This document shows, in pieces, positions 1 through 8,553 of a stretch of DNA of 64,000 nt. The stretch is from positions 62,001-126,000 of the forward strand of contig NZ_CALUAA010000004.1 in assembly GCF_943913915.1 (NCBI RefSeq), written 5' to 3'. The position numbers were made by a program, and so were the translations under genes. The first letter of the stretch is position 1, and each line of letters begins with the position of its first letter. The stretch comes from an uncultured Peptoniphilus sp. (lineage in GTDB: Bacteria; Bacillota; Clostridia; Tissierellales; Peptoniphilaceae). Under the pieces are notes generated by a model. That model did no database searches, was not told the DNA's origin, and saw only the letters and a program-made list of their open reading frames with translations.

Positions 1-1
1 G

Positions 2-523
2 GAAAAAGAGAATCGAGGCCGTCTCGTTCTTTGCCAAGGTGTGGGGAAGAGCCAGAAGACGGAGCTTGTTTTAAAACACGCTACTGAATGCGGTATCGAC
101 GGCTTCATTCCCATTCAAACCGATCGTTCCGTCTCCAATCTTTCGAAGAAATACGAAGGCAAGCGGAAGCGATTTGAAAAGATTGCAGAAGAGGCGGCTA
201 AACAATCCAATCGTCGGCTTATTCCTGAAATTGGCGATCTCTGGACGGTAGATGATCTAGTGGAAAATCTGGGAGAAGAGGACGTCCTTGTCGTCTGTTA
301 CGAAGATGAAGAGGAGCGGGACATAATGGATCTTTCCTTTTCAGGAGAGGGAACGGTCTATCTCTTGATCGGTGCGGAAGGAGGATTGGCTCCGAGAGAA
401 ATAGAACTTCTCGAGGATAAGGGAATTTTCGTCACTATGGGAGATTCGATTTTACGAACCGAGACGGCGGGCATCGTTGCCTCCTATGTTTTGCGCCGTT
501 TAATGGAAAGGGGAAGAGATTGA
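2..523 (+). CDS. rsmE: RsmE, 16S rRNA m3U1498 methyltransferase (5' truncated)
   Basis: The reading frame is open from base 2, so the true start lies left of the window and only the C-terminal ~173 residues are visible. RsmE is a SPOUT-class, SAM-dependent methyltransferase that makes m3U1498 in 16S rRNA. The glycine-rich knotted SAM site is visible as LLIGAEGGLAPREIE, followed by LRTETAGIVASYVLRRL, both diagnostic of the family. The stop overlaps the TTG start of the next gene (TTGA), implying translational coupling. Family assignment is secure; only the N-terminal PUA-like part is missing. Confidence 0.93.
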   Translation, partial: EKENRGRLVLCQGVGKSQKTELVLKHATECGIDGFIPIQTDRSVSNLSKKYEGKRKRFEKIAEEAAKQSNRRLIPEIGDLWTVDDLVENLGEEDVLVVCYEDEEERDIMDLSFSGEGTVYLLIGAEGGLAPREIELLEDKGIFVTMGDSILRTETAGIVASYVLRRLMERGRD

Positions 524-1842
524 GACGCTTTAAAATTTATACGCTGGGTTGCAAAGTGAATCAATACGAAACCGAAGCCGTGGAAGAAATGCTCGAAGGG
601 GAGGGATATATTCTCGACACGGAAGAGGATGCCGATGTGGTGCTTATTAACACCTGCACCGTAACCAACGAAAGCGATCGAAAGAGTCGGCAAATTATTC
701 GTCGCCACAAGCGCAAAAATCCTCACTGTAAAGTGGTGGTCTTCGGTTGCTACGCTCAGGTTTCTGAAGAGGAAGTGGCGGAAATCGAAGGCGTGGACTT
801 AGTTCTCGGCACGAAAAATCGCGGAGAACTGCCCCGCCATTTAGAGGAATTATTTAAAGGTGCGGATCAGATCGTCGATGTGGAAAAACACGCCCAGGGA
901 GATCCCTTTGAAGACCTCGCCATAAAGGAAGTGGAGGGTCGCACGAGAGCCTATATGAAAGTGCAGGACGGCTGCAATCAATACTGCTCTTATTGCATCA
1001 TCCCTTACGCACGGGGCTTTATTCGCTCAAGAGACATAGAGGACGCCGTCAAAGAGGCGGAACGCCTCGGGAAGAACGGCTTTCGGGAAGTGGTGCTTAC
1101 GGGAATCCACATCGGAAGTTACGGAAAAGATTTGGAAGAAGATCTTTCCCTTGTGGATTTAATCGAAGCAATCGATGAGGTGGAGGGAATTGATCGCATC
1201 CGCCTCTCTTCTGTTGAGCCCATGACCATAACTGACGAGTTTTTAAAACGGGTAAAAGAGTTGAAAAGTTTTATGCCCCACTTCCATTTATCCCTTCAAA
1301 GCGGCGCCGGCCAAACGCTTAAGGATATGAACCGCAATTACACCCCCGATGAATACCGGGAGACCGTCAAGCGTATTCGTAAGTATTATCCCGATGCTGG
1401 GATCACCACCGATGTGATCGTAGGCTTTCCCGGGGAAAGTGATGAGGATTTTAAGGAAAGCTATGAGTTTGTAAAAGAAATGGCCTTCAGCGATCTCCAC
1501 GTCTTCCCCTACAGCCGTAGAAAAAATACGCCGGCGGCCAAGCGGAAGGATCAAATTCACGGGGATGTTAAAAAAAAGCGCGCCCGGGAGATGATCGAAC
1601 TTGGAAGAGAAATGCACCGGAAGTTTATTGAAAAACTTGCAGGTGAAAGCTATCCCGTGCTGTTTGAAGAAGAAAAAGACGATCTCTACTTCGGCTATAC
1701 GCCAAATTATTTGCGTGTCGCCGTGAATAGCGATAAAAATCTTCAGAACCATCTTGAATATGTTACAATTGAGGGAGAAGATGACGGCCAATTAATGGGT
1801 CGCATCGGAAAGGAGAATGAGCATGGATTGTCTGTTTTGTAA
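520..1842 (+). CDS. mtaB: MtaB, tRNA (t6A37) C2-methylthiotransferase
   Basis: A 440-residue radical-SAM methylthiotransferase of the MiaB/MtaB/RimO family. It converts t6A37 to ms2t6A37 in ANN-decoding tRNAs. The N-terminal UPF0004 domain opens with YTLGCKVNQYETEA and carries further Cys at NTCTV and FGCYA (first Fe-S cluster). The radical-SAM CxxxCxxC motif is DGCNQYCSYC near residue 150, and a TRAM-like tail follows. The GCKVNQ form of the first motif favours MtaB over MiaB. It starts with TTG behind a GGAAAGGGGAAG Shine-Dalgarno and overlaps rsmE by 4 bp. Confidence 0.93.
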   Translation: MRRFKIYTLGCKVNQYETEAVEEMLEGEGYILDTEEDADVVLINTCTVTNESDRKSRQIIRRHKRKNPHCKVVVFGCYAQVSEEEVAEIEGVDLVLGTKNRGELPRHLEELFKGADQIVDVEKHAQGDPFEDLAIKEVEGRTRAYMKVQDGCNQYCSYCIIPYARGFIRSRDIEDAVKEAERLGKNGFREVVLTGIHIGSYGKDLEEDLSLVDLIEAIDEVEGIDRIRLSSVEPMTITDEFLKRVKELKSFMPHFHLSLQSGAGQTLKDMNRNYTPDEYRETVKRIRKYYPDAGITTDVIVGFPGESDEDFKESYEFVKEMAFSDLHVFPYSRRKNTPAAKRKDQIHGDVKKKRAREMIELGREMHRKFIEKLAGESYPVLFEEEKDDLYFGYTPNYLRVAVNSDKNLQNHLEYVTIEGEDDGQLMGRIGKENEHGLSVL

Positions 1843-2161
1843 AATTATTGCCGGCGAGATTCCATCGGATTGTCTCTACGAAGACGATAAGATCTTCGTC
1901 TTTCGTGACATCGAGCCTCAAGCACCCACTCATTTTTTGGTGATTCCCAAAAAACATATCGATTCCCTCGATACCCTGGAAGATGAAGACAGCGAACTGA
2001 TCGGTTACATCTTCATGAAGATTCGCGATTTGGCGAAAAAGGAAAATCTGTCCGCCGGTTATCGAGTCATCAACAATATCGGCGAGGACGGCGGTCAGTC
2101 GGTAAAACACATGCACTTCCACGTATTAGGCGGCAGAAGTCTACAATGGCCTCCGGGTTAA
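1823..2161 (+). CDS. hinT: HIT-family nucleotide-binding hydrolase (HinT-like)
   Basis: A 112-residue histidine-triad protein beginning MDCLFCKIIAGEIPS. The HxHxH active site is KHMHFHVLGGR near the C-terminus. HinT-type enzymes hydrolyse AMP-lysine and related phosphoramidates in the cytosol. I chose ATG 1823 because AGGAG at 1811-1815 sits 7 bases upstream, whereas ATG 1817 would be only 1 base away. The start overlaps the end of mtaB by 20 bp, so the two are probably cotranscribed. Confidence 0.93.
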   Translation: MDCLFCKIIAGEIPSDCLYEDDKIFVFRDIEPQAPTHFLVIPKKHIDSLDTLEDEDSELIGYIFMKIRDLAKKENLSAGYRVINNIGEDGGQSVKHMHFHVLGGRSLQWPPG

Positions 2162-2183
2162 ATTATTAATACGACAGCTTTTG

Positions 2184-2212
2184 TTGAATTCAACTCCCTA
2201 AACGTGTATAAT
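2184..2212 (+). promoter_or_regulatory. Sigma-A-type promoter for rpsU-yqeY
   Basis: TTGAAT (2184-2189), a 17-bp spacer and TATAAT (2207-2212) lie 59 bp upstream of rpsU. The 5' leader then contains a short hairpin, CTCTTT-TCT-AAAGAG, directly before the AGGGGAGGG ribosome site. That hairpin could modulate translation, as ribosomal-protein leaders often do; this part is inference. Confidence 0.7.
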
Positions 2213-2270
2213 AGTTAAGAATTTAGTCGAAAAGACTAATCACTCTTTTCTAAAGAGGGGAGGGAAAATC

Positions 2271-2450
2271 ATGTCGGAAATCCGCGTTGGAGAAAACGAG
2301 TCTTTAGAATCTGCATTAAAACGATTCAAGAGACAATGTGCTTCCAGTGGTGTTTTAAAGGAAGTTCGCAAGCGCGAACATTATGAAAAACCCAGTGTAA
2401 AGCGTAAGAAAAAATCTGAGGAAGCACGCAGAAAAAAACGTAAATACTAA
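2271..2450 (+). CDS. rpsU: 30S ribosomal protein bS21
   Basis: A 59-residue very basic protein beginning MSEIRVGENESLESALKRF and ending in an Arg/Lys-rich tail, the signature of bS21 on the small ribosomal subunit. The start has the purine-rich ribosome site GGGGAGGG. It is followed after 19 bases by yqeY, the usual Firmicutes neighbour. Length matches the family (57-70 residues). Confidence 0.97.
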   Translation: MSEIRVGENESLESALKRFKRQCASSGVLKEVRKREHYEKPSVKRKKKSEEARRKKRKY

Positions 2451-2469
2451 TCGTTGAGAAGGTGTTGTT

Positions 2470-2913
2470 TTGTCTTTAAAAGAAACCTTAATGCAGGATC
2501 TTAAAACTGCAATGAAAAATAAGGATAAGAGAACGAAAGATACCATTACCATGGTACGCGCCGCCATCAAACAGAAGGAAGTCGACGATCATGTCGAATT
2601 AAATGATGACGATGTCATCCAAATTATAGCTAAAGAAATTAAAGAACGACGCGGAAGCATCGAAGAATTTCAAAAAGCGGGACGAGATGACCTTATCGAT
2701 TCCACGAAGGCGGAAATTGATGTTCTTTTAAACTATATGCCTGAACAATTGTCGGAAGAAGAACTCGAAGCGATGATTCGTAAGGTAATGGAAGAAAACA
2801 ACATTACCGAGAAGAAACAAATGGGTCTTCTGATGAAAAGCATTATGCCGAAGGTTCAAGGACGTGCCGACGGTAAAGCAGTTAATGCAATTGTAAATCG
2901 CATTCTAAATTAA
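2470..2913 (+). CDS. yqeY: YqeY, GatB/YqeY-domain protein
   Basis: A 147-residue protein resembling the C-terminal YqeY domain of the GatB subunit of aspartyl/glutamyl-tRNA amidotransferase. That domain probably contacts tRNA, but the role of stand-alone YqeY is unsettled. Recognisable segments are the N-terminal MVRAAIKQKEV helix, the central LLNYMPEQLSEEEL and the closing MPKVQGRADGKAVN. It starts at TTG 2470 behind GAAGGTG. It lies directly downstream of rpsU, the classic order. Confidence 0.9.
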   Translation: MSLKETLMQDLKTAMKNKDKRTKDTITMVRAAIKQKEVDDHVELNDDDVIQIIAKEIKERRGSIEEFQKAGRDDLIDSTKAEIDVLLNYMPEQLSEEELEAMIRKVMEENNITEKKQMGLLMKSIMPKVQGRADGKAVNAIVNRILN

Positions 2914-2916
2914 GTT

Positions 2917-2941
2917 AACCCGGGGAATTGTTCTCCGGGTT
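2917..2941 (+). terminator. GC-rich hairpin after yqeY
   Basis: An inverted repeat AACCCGGGGAA / TTCTCCGGGTT lies 3 bases after the yqeY stop. The downstream tail (ACTTTCG) is not a good U-tract, so it may act weakly as a terminator or only as a 3'-end stabiliser. The next gene begins about 50 bp later. Confidence 0.5.
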
Positions 2942-2994
2942 ACTTTCGATTATAGGGTATTTTGACGGGTATAAATCCATTAGGAGGAATGGAT

Positions 2995-3675
2995 ATGAAT
3001 GTGCCTTTTAAAATAACGGACCGGTTTTTAATAAATGCCTTGGGCGAAAAAATACCTGTTCATATGATCGCGGGAATAAATTTTATAAGGTCGGCACTTG
3101 TTATCATAGCTTTAGCCGCCCTTGTAAATGCTCTCTTCTCAAGAAGCGGATCTAAAAGTTGGATTTTAGGTTTAGGCGCCATGTGCCTGTATTTCGTTTT
3201 GGGCATCGGAGCGGGGATTACATCGTCTATTACCTTTCTGCTCTTTTTAATCGGCGGAGCCCTTCTTTTTCTCGAGCTTATCCTCCCGGGCTTCGGTGTA
3301 GCAGGGATCAGCGGCATTATTCTGTTCCTTATCTCCATCGCTCTTTCCATGGGAGGAGGCGCACAGGCGGTAGTTACTTTTCTCGTAGCAGCCGTTATCG
3401 TCGCCCTGATGGTTAAAAACTTTGTTCAAAGAGGCGATGAGATTACACTACTTAAGCCCTTCATCTCCCATGAAGTGGCTCATCCTCAAAAAATGCTCGA
3501 TCTCGGACTCGGAGAAAAAGGCGTCGCCGTAACGACCCTTAGGCCCACGGGCATCGGCGAGTTTAACGGAAAAAAACTTACGGTACAATCGGAAGGCTCT
3601 TTTATTGAAAAGGGCAGCGATGTAGTTATCGTAGCTATTCGCGGAAAGTCTGTTTATGTAAAGGAGGATTCATAA
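2995..3675 (+). CDS. NfeD-family membrane protein
   Basis: A 226-residue protein with several hydrophobic helices (roughly residues 20-140) and a C-terminal OB-fold of the NfeD type, ending around LGEKGVAVTTLRPTGIGEFNG and ending VVIVAIRGKSVYVKE. NfeD proteins partner flotillin/SPFH proteins in functional membrane microdomains, and a flotillin gene follows 1 base later. ATG 2995 was chosen because AGGAGG at 2983-2987 is well spaced for it; an upstream in-frame TTG (2962) and ATG (2989) are not. The gene lacks the N-terminal protease domain of long NfeD proteins. Confidence 0.85.
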   Translation: MNVPFKITDRFLINALGEKIPVHMIAGINFIRSALVIIALAALVNALFSRSGSKSWILGLGAMCLYFVLGIGAGITSSITFLLFLIGGALLFLELILPGFGVAGISGIILFLISIALSMGGGAQAVVTFLVAAVIVALMVKNFVQRGDEITLLKPFISHEVAHPQKMLDLGLGEKGVAVTTLRPTGIGEFNGKKLTVQSEGSFIEKGSDVVIVAIRGKSVYVKEDS

Positions 3676-3676
3676 G

Positions 3677-4672
3677 ATGGTAATAGGAAAAATAGTAGGC
3701 GGCTTGCTGATCTTTTTAATCATCGTCGCTCTTTTCATTATCCTCACCATGGTTCCCGTAGGACTATGGGTGACGGCGTTTTTCTCAGGCGTTAAAGTTC
3801 GCCTGAGCGATCTTATTGGTATGCGACTGCGCCGGGTAAAGCCTCGCCGCATAGTAAGCCCTATGATTAAGGCGACCAAGGCGGGAATGGATTTAAATAT
3901 CGGTGCGTTGGAGGGCCACTCCCTTGCAGGAGGTAATGTGGACGCCGTCGTCGACGCTTTGATCGCCGCGCAACGGGCGGATATCGAACTGAATTTTGAA
4001 GAAGCTGCCGCCATCGACTTGGCGGGCCGTGACGTTCTCGAAGCGGTGCAAGTCAGTGTCAATCCGAAGGTGATTGAGACGCCGAAAATTTCCGCCGTGG
4101 CACAAGACGGGATCGAAGTTCTCGTTATTGCAAAAGTAACTGTCAGAGCGAACATCGATCGCCTTGTCGGCGGTGCCGGGGAAGAAACGATCATTGCAAG
4201 AGTCGGCGAAGGTATCGTCACCACCGTCGGTTCTTCGAGTACCTATAAAGAGGTACTTGAAAACCCGGATAATATTTCCAGAGTGGTACTGGAAAAAGGA
4301 TTGGACTCCGGCACGGCCTACGAAATTCTCTCTATCGACATTGCCGATGTGGATGTGGCACGTAATATCGGCGCGAGACTGCAAACCGATCAGGCGGAAG
4401 CGGACAAGCGCATTGCGGAAGCCAAAGCCAGCGAGCGCCGCTCCATGGCTATCGCAAGAGAACAGGAAATGCGCGCGGAAGTGGAAGCCATGCGCGCTCG
4501 CGTTGTAGAAGCACAATCGGAGGTTCCCAAGGCATTGGCAGAGGCCTTAAAAAACGGTTCCATGAGTGTCAATGATTATTACGAGCTTGAAAATATGAAG
4601 AGTGACACCTCCATGCGGGAAGCTATCGCAAAACATGGAGATAAAAGTGTCTCCGGCGGCGATGAAGTATGA
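3677..4672 (+). CDS. floA: FloA-type flotillin (SPFH-domain scaffold)
   Basis: A 331-residue flotillin-like protein. A membrane segment (about residues 8-30, LLIFLIIVALFIILTMVPVG) is followed by an SPFH domain and a long charged region rich in Ala, Glu and Arg (EADKRIAEAKASERRSMAIAR), then a tail. FloA organises membrane microdomains and affects fluidity and signalling. It is coupled to the upstream NfeD gene, the standard nfeD-floA pair. Length matches Bacillus FloA (~331). Confidence 0.93.
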   Translation: MVIGKIVGGLLIFLIIVALFIILTMVPVGLWVTAFFSGVKVRLSDLIGMRLRRVKPRRIVSPMIKATKAGMDLNIGALEGHSLAGGNVDAVVDALIAAQRADIELNFEEAAAIDLAGRDVLEAVQVSVNPKVIETPKISAVAQDGIEVLVIAKVTVRANIDRLVGGAGEETIIARVGEGIVTTVGSSSTYKEVLENPDNISRVVLEKGLDSGTAYEILSIDIADVDVARNIGARLQTDQAEADKRIAEAKASERRSMAIAREQEMRAEVEAMRARVVEAQSEVPKALAEALKNGSMSVNDYYELENMKSDTSMREAIAKHGDKSVSGGDEV

Positions 4673-5073
4673 GTTCTCTTTTAGGGTTCCTTATACTGGG
4701 ATATGTTATCTATCGGAATGTTAAAAGAGCCGCCGAAGAGCAAAATGTAAAGATCAAGGGGAAGGAAATTATTAAAAAAGATTTCCAAGGCGTCCCCATT
4801 GAAGTGCAGCGCGCCATTGCCCGAGGGAAGACCCCGCCGAAGTCCTCATTGGAATCGACGGCTTTCGGCGAGAAAAAGAAAGATATGGAGCTGATCGAAC
4901 GAAAAAAAGAGGCGGAAAAGAAAGTCCTCGATATCGTTCGGGAAGAGGAGCGGGAGACGAAATCTCCGGAAAAAGAAAGCCATCCTCTTGATTTTGTGGA
5001 ATCCTATGATCCGGCGATGCGCCCGGTGATCTATCAGGAAATTTTAAGTCAACCGAAATGTAAACGGAAGTAA
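4669..5073 (+). CDS. Uncharacterised small membrane-anchored protein downstream of floA
   Basis: A 134-residue protein that starts by ATGA overlap with floA. It has one N-terminal hydrophobic segment (SSLLGFLILGYVIYRNV) followed by a highly charged Lys/Glu region with probable coiled-coil character. No known domain is recognised. Its position matches small YqfB-like ORFs after floA in other Firmicutes, but I cannot show homology. Coupling suggests it belongs to the microdomain operon. Confidence 0.75.
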   Translation: MSSLLGFLILGYVIYRNVKRAAEEQNVKIKGKEIIKKDFQGVPIEVQRAIARGKTPPKSSLESTAFGEKKKDMELIERKKEAEKKVLDIVREEERETKSPEKESHPLDFVESYDPAMRPVIYQEILSQPKCKRK

Positions 5074-5084
5074 AGGAGAAGTTC

Positions 5085-6101
5085 TTGCAAGAGACTTTTG
5101 AAATAGGAATAAACGATCCTCGCATGTTGAAAGAGTTGTTCGGCTATTTAGATGAAAATATAAAAATGATCGAAAAGGCCTTTCAGGTCACCATCACACA
5201 GGGTAACGGAGGACTTAAGGTACAAGGTGAGGAAGAAGGGTGTCATAAGGCACAAATCGTGCTTCATAATTTGCTGGAAGCCATTCAAAGACAAAAAAAG
5301 ATCGATAAGCGAGACGTTCGCTACAGTATCGACCTCGTAAACGACGGAATTGAGGACAGTATCAATTCCCTCCTAGATGATGTTATCGTCTATACGGAAA
5401 TGGGTCGTCCTCTTCGTCCGAAAACATTGGGGCAAAAGCGCTACCTCGATGCTATTCGAAGCCACGATGTGGTCTTCGGCATCGGACCGGCGGGTACGGG
5501 GAAGACCTATATCGCCATGGCCAATGCGGTGAAGGCTTTTAAAGAAAAAGAAGTGAATCGCATTATTCTTACGCGCCCTGCAGTGGAAGCCGGTGAAAAC
5601 TTAGGCTTCCTTCCCGGCGATTTACAGATGAAGGTAGACCCTTATCTGCGTCCTCTTTACGACGCCTTGTTTGAGATTTTGGGGCAGGACGCCTTTGGAA
5701 AGTATTTGGAAAAAGGCTTGATCGAAGTGGCGCCCTTAGCCTATATGCGAGGTCGTACACTGGATAACGCCTATGTTATTTTAGACGAGGCGCAAAATAC
5801 GACCAACGAACAGATGAAAATGTTTCTGACCCGTTTAGGTTACGGCTCCAAAGCTATTATTACAGGAGACATTACTCAAATCGACCTTCCTCGCGGGAAA
5901 CAATCGGGTTTAAAAACCGTTCTCCATATTTTAGATGGCGTAAAGGGAGTGGATATTATTCGCCTGGGACGGACAGATATTGTGCGCCATCCCCTGGTTC
6001 AAAGAATTATCGAAGCCTACGAACGCCATGATAAAGAGCAGGAGAAGAAAGCGAAAGAGAAGAAGAACAAAAGTAAAGGTGAGGACAATGGGTCATCTTG
6101 A
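5085..6101 (+). CDS. phoH: PhoH-family ATPase
   Basis: A 338-residue P-loop ATPase. Walker A is GIGPAGTGKTYIA near residue 132 and Walker B is YVILDEAQNTT near residue 230, with a later GDITQIDLP motif. An N-terminal KH-like region precedes the ATPase core and a Lys-rich tail ends the protein. PhoH proteins are linked to RNA metabolism and occur beside ybeY, as here. The start is TTG 5085 behind AAAGGAGAAG. Confidence 0.93.
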   Translation: MQETFEIGINDPRMLKELFGYLDENIKMIEKAFQVTITQGNGGLKVQGEEEGCHKAQIVLHNLLEAIQRQKKIDKRDVRYSIDLVNDGIEDSINSLLDDVIVYTEMGRPLRPKTLGQKRYLDAIRSHDVVFGIGPAGTGKTYIAMANAVKAFKEKEVNRIILTRPAVEAGENLGFLPGDLQMKVDPYLRPLYDALFEILGQDAFGKYLEKGLIEVAPLAYMRGRTLDNAYVILDEAQNTTNEQMKMFLTRLGYGSKAIITGDITQIDLPRGKQSGLKTVLHILDGVKGVDIIRLGRTDIVRHPLVQRIIEAYERHDKEQEKKAKEKKNKSKGEDNGSS

Positions 6102-6552
6102 TCTTTTAATCGACGATCGTCAAAAGTCCCTCTCCTTGAAAAGGGAGGACAGGGATTTAATTCAGCGTTTAATCGCCTTTGTAGCAGATAAGATTTGCGA
6201 AGAAGACACAGTAGAAGTTTCTGTAAGCTTTGTAGACGGCGAGGAGATTCGCAAGCTGAATCGAGACTATCGAGAAGTGGACCGGGTGACCGATGTCTTG
6301 AGTTTTCCTATGGATATGGCATTTGACGGCTACCGCAATCTCGGAGATGTGATCATCAATACGGAAAAAGTAAAGGAGCAGGCGGAGGAATTCGGCCACT
6401 CCTACCGCAGAGAACTTACCTATCTTACCGTTCACAGTCTCCTCCATCTGGTAGGATACGATCATATGGAAGAAGATGACAAGCGGGTCATGCGCAAAAG
6501 AGAAGAGGAGCTTCTCGCTGCATTCGAAAGGGAAGAAGATGAAGCGCGGTAA
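6088..6552 (+). CDS. ybeY: YbeY, rRNA-maturation endoribonuclease
   Basis: A 154-residue UPF0054 metalloprotein with the zinc-binding HSLLHLVGYDHM motif (H-x3-H-x5-H) and the family segment NRDYREVDRVTDVLSFP. YbeY takes part in 16S rRNA 3'-end maturation and ribosome quality control. ATG 6088 follows GGTGAGG and gives the standard family length. It overlaps the phoH end by 14 bp and dgkA by 14 bp. Confidence 0.95.
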   Translation: MGHLDLLIDDRQKSLSLKREDRDLIQRLIAFVADKICEEDTVEVSVSFVDGEEIRKLNRDYREVDRVTDVLSFPMDMAFDGYRNLGDVIINTEKVKEQAEEFGHSYRRELTYLTVHSLLHLVGYDHMEEDDKRVMRKREEELLAAFEREEDEAR

Positions 6553-7246
6553 CTTTATAAAATCATTTAATTATGCGGTTCAAGGCATTATCAGTTCCAT
6601 TCATACGGAACGAAATATGAAGTTTCATTATTTGGCGGCCCTCGGCGTCATCGCCTTCAGTCTGCTCTTTAATCTGTCGCGAATCGAATTTATATCTCTG
6701 ATCTTTGCCGTCACCTTCGTTATCGTGTCGGAGCTTTTTAACACGGCCATCGAGCGATTGGTGGATATGGTGACTCAGGAATACCATCCCATTGCCAAGC
6801 TCGTAAAAGATATCAGTGCGGGTGCCGTGCTTTTAGCAGGCATTAACGCCGCCGTTACGGGATACCTTTTATTCTTCGATCGAATTATGAGTTTTTCAGA
6901 TGTGGTTCTCGTGAGAATTAAAAATTCCGGGCCCCACTTGACCTTTGTGGCCATTGTTATCGTGTTGATTTTAACCGTAGGCTTTAAACTTCTCTATCAT
7001 AGAAAAAACGGGGGGAGTTATTTCCAAGGAGGTGCCGTCAGCGGCCACTCCGCTTTGGCCTTTTGTATGGCGGCTTCCATCACTTTTATTTCGATGAACG
7101 GTTTTATCGCAGCCCTCGCCTTCGGCTTGGCGTTTTTAGTGGCGGAAAGTCGAATCGAAGGGGAAATACATAAGCCGATGGAGACGGTGGCAGGCGCTAT
7201 ATTAGGAATCGCCGTTGCCGTAATTATTTTTGTTTGGATGGGTTGA
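6539..7246 (+). CDS. DgkA-type lipid kinase fused to PAP2-type phosphatase
   Basis: A 235-residue integral membrane protein with two catalytic modules. Residues ~1-120 are DgkA-like (FNYAVQGIISSIHTERNMKF; SELFNTAIERLVD), which in Gram-positives is usually an undecaprenol/diacylglycerol kinase. Residues ~135-235 carry PAP2 motifs: SGHSALAF and SR-x5-H in ESRIEGEIHKPME. The PAP2 half probably dephosphorylates a lipid phosphate or pyrophosphate. ATG 6539 follows AAAGGGAAG. A fused kinase and phosphatase suggests undecaprenyl carrier recycling; the substrates are inferred. Confidence 0.88.
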   Translation: MKRGNFIKSFNYAVQGIISSIHTERNMKFHYLAALGVIAFSLLFNLSRIEFISLIFAVTFVIVSELFNTAIERLVDMVTQEYHPIAKLVKDISAGAVLLAGINAAVTGYLLFFDRIMSFSDVVLVRIKNSGPHLTFVAIVIVLILTVGFKLLYHRKNGGSYFQGGAVSGHSALAFCMAASITFISMNGFIAALAFGLAFLVAESRIEGEIHKPMETVAGAILGIAVAVIIFVWMG

Positions 7247-7247
7247 T

Positions 7248-7655
7248 ATGAATAGCGAAATTGAAATAAAAGAATTGATCGAGCGGGCCATGGAGGCTCA
7301 AAAAAGAGCCTATGTGCCTTACTCCCACTACGCTGTAGGTGCCGCATTAATTGCAGACGACGGAGAAATTTACGAAGGTTGTAATATCGAAAATGCCGCC
7401 TTTTCTCCCACGGTATGTGCCGAGCGCGTAGCCATTTTTAAAGCTGTAAGCGAAGGGGCGAAGAGCATTAAAAAAATCGCCGTCGTGGCCGGGGAAGACA
7501 TGGGCTATCCCTGCGGAGTGTGCCGTCAAGTGATTCGTGAATTTGGAAAAGATGCGGAGATTATTGTGGCGCGAAACACGGAAGAATATGGTGTCTATCA
7601 TCTCAACGATCTCTTACCCCACAGCTTCGGGCCGGAAAGCCTCAAAGGAGAATAA
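7248..7655 (+). CDS. cdd: Cytidine deaminase
   Basis: A 135-residue zinc enzyme that converts cytidine/deoxycytidine to uridine/deoxyuridine. It carries the substrate site GCNIENAAF, the catalytic CAERVAIFKA (C-x-E) and PCGVCRQVI (zinc Cys pair). Length is typical of the homotetrameric class. The gene sits between dgkA and era as in many Firmicutes and starts 1 base after the dgkA stop. Confidence 0.96.
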   Translation: MNSEIEIKELIERAMEAQKRAYVPYSHYAVGAALIADDGEIYEGCNIENAAFSPTVCAERVAIFKAVSEGAKSIKKIAVVAGEDMGYPCGVCRQVIREFGKDAEIIVARNTEEYGVYHLNDLLPHSFGPESLKGE

Positions 7656-7656
7656 T

Positions 7657-8553
7657 ATGTATAAATCAGGTTTTGTCAGTGTAGTCGGTCGACCCAATGT
7701 AGGAAAGAGCACTCTGCTGAACCGTATTTTAAAAGAAAAAATATCCATTACATCCAATAAGGCCCAGACGACTCGCAACAAGATCACCATGATCTACTCC
7801 GATGATCGGGGGCAAATTGTATTTTCAGATACGCCGGGGATCCAATCGCCGCGGAATAAGCTGGGCGACTATATGCTCAAAGCAAGCGAATCCTCTCTTG
7901 AAGGGATCGATGTGGTGGTCATGGTAGTGGATATGAGCGATTATCTGGGTGCCAAGGATAAAATGATCTTGGAAGCCATTGATAAGCTTGCTAAAGATGT
8001 GCCCGCTATCCTCGTTATCAATAAAGTGGATACGGCACCGCGAGATGAAGTTCTTCCCATCATCGCACGTTTTTCGGAAATGGGTATTTTTGATGACATC
8101 GTCCCCGTCTCCGCCTTAAAAGATGAAAATATCGAGCACCTGATCGACACCATTTTCAGTTATCTGAAAGAAGGTCCTCAATACTATCCGGAGGACATGA
8201 TCACCGATCAGCCGGAAAAATTTATTGTTTCTGAGATTATTAGAGAAAAAGCCCTCTTCTATTTACATGAGGAAGTTCCTCACGGCGTCGCTGTTTCCAT
8301 CGATCGTATGCGACCCTTCGAGGACAAGGACATGATGGATCTTCAGGCCACGATTTATGTGGAGCGGGATTCCCATAAAGGCATTATTATCGGAAAGGGC
8401 GGACAGATGTTAAAGCGCATCGGCACGGAAGCTCGAAAAGAAATCGAGGAATTTCTTGACAGTCCGGTCAATCTCAAGCTTTGGGTAAAAGTCAGCAAGA
8501 ACTGGCGAGAAAAAGCCGAAAAGGTGAAGGCTTTTGGCTACCGAACGGATTGA
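7657..8553 (+). CDS. era: Era GTPase
   Basis: A 298-residue ribosome-assembly GTPase. G1 is GRPNVGKSTLLN (about residue 10), G3 is DTPGIQ, G4 is NKVD and G5 is SAL. The C-terminal KH domain includes IIIGKGGQMLKRIG and binds the 3' end of 16S rRNA. AAAGGAG lies 7 bases before ATG 7657; upstream in-frame starts would extend it into cdd. It pairs functionally with ybeY upstream. Confidence 0.97.
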   Translation: MYKSGFVSVVGRPNVGKSTLLNRILKEKISITSNKAQTTRNKITMIYSDDRGQIVFSDTPGIQSPRNKLGDYMLKASESSLEGIDVVVMVVDMSDYLGAKDKMILEAIDKLAKDVPAILVINKVDTAPRDEVLPIIARFSEMGIFDDIVPVSALKDENIEHLIDTIFSYLKEGPQYYPEDMITDQPEKFIVSEIIREKALFYLHEEVPHGVAVSIDRMRPFEDKDMMDLQATIYVERDSHKGIIIGKGGQMLKRIGTEARKEIEEFLDSPVNLKLWVKVSKNWREKAEKVKAFGYRTD

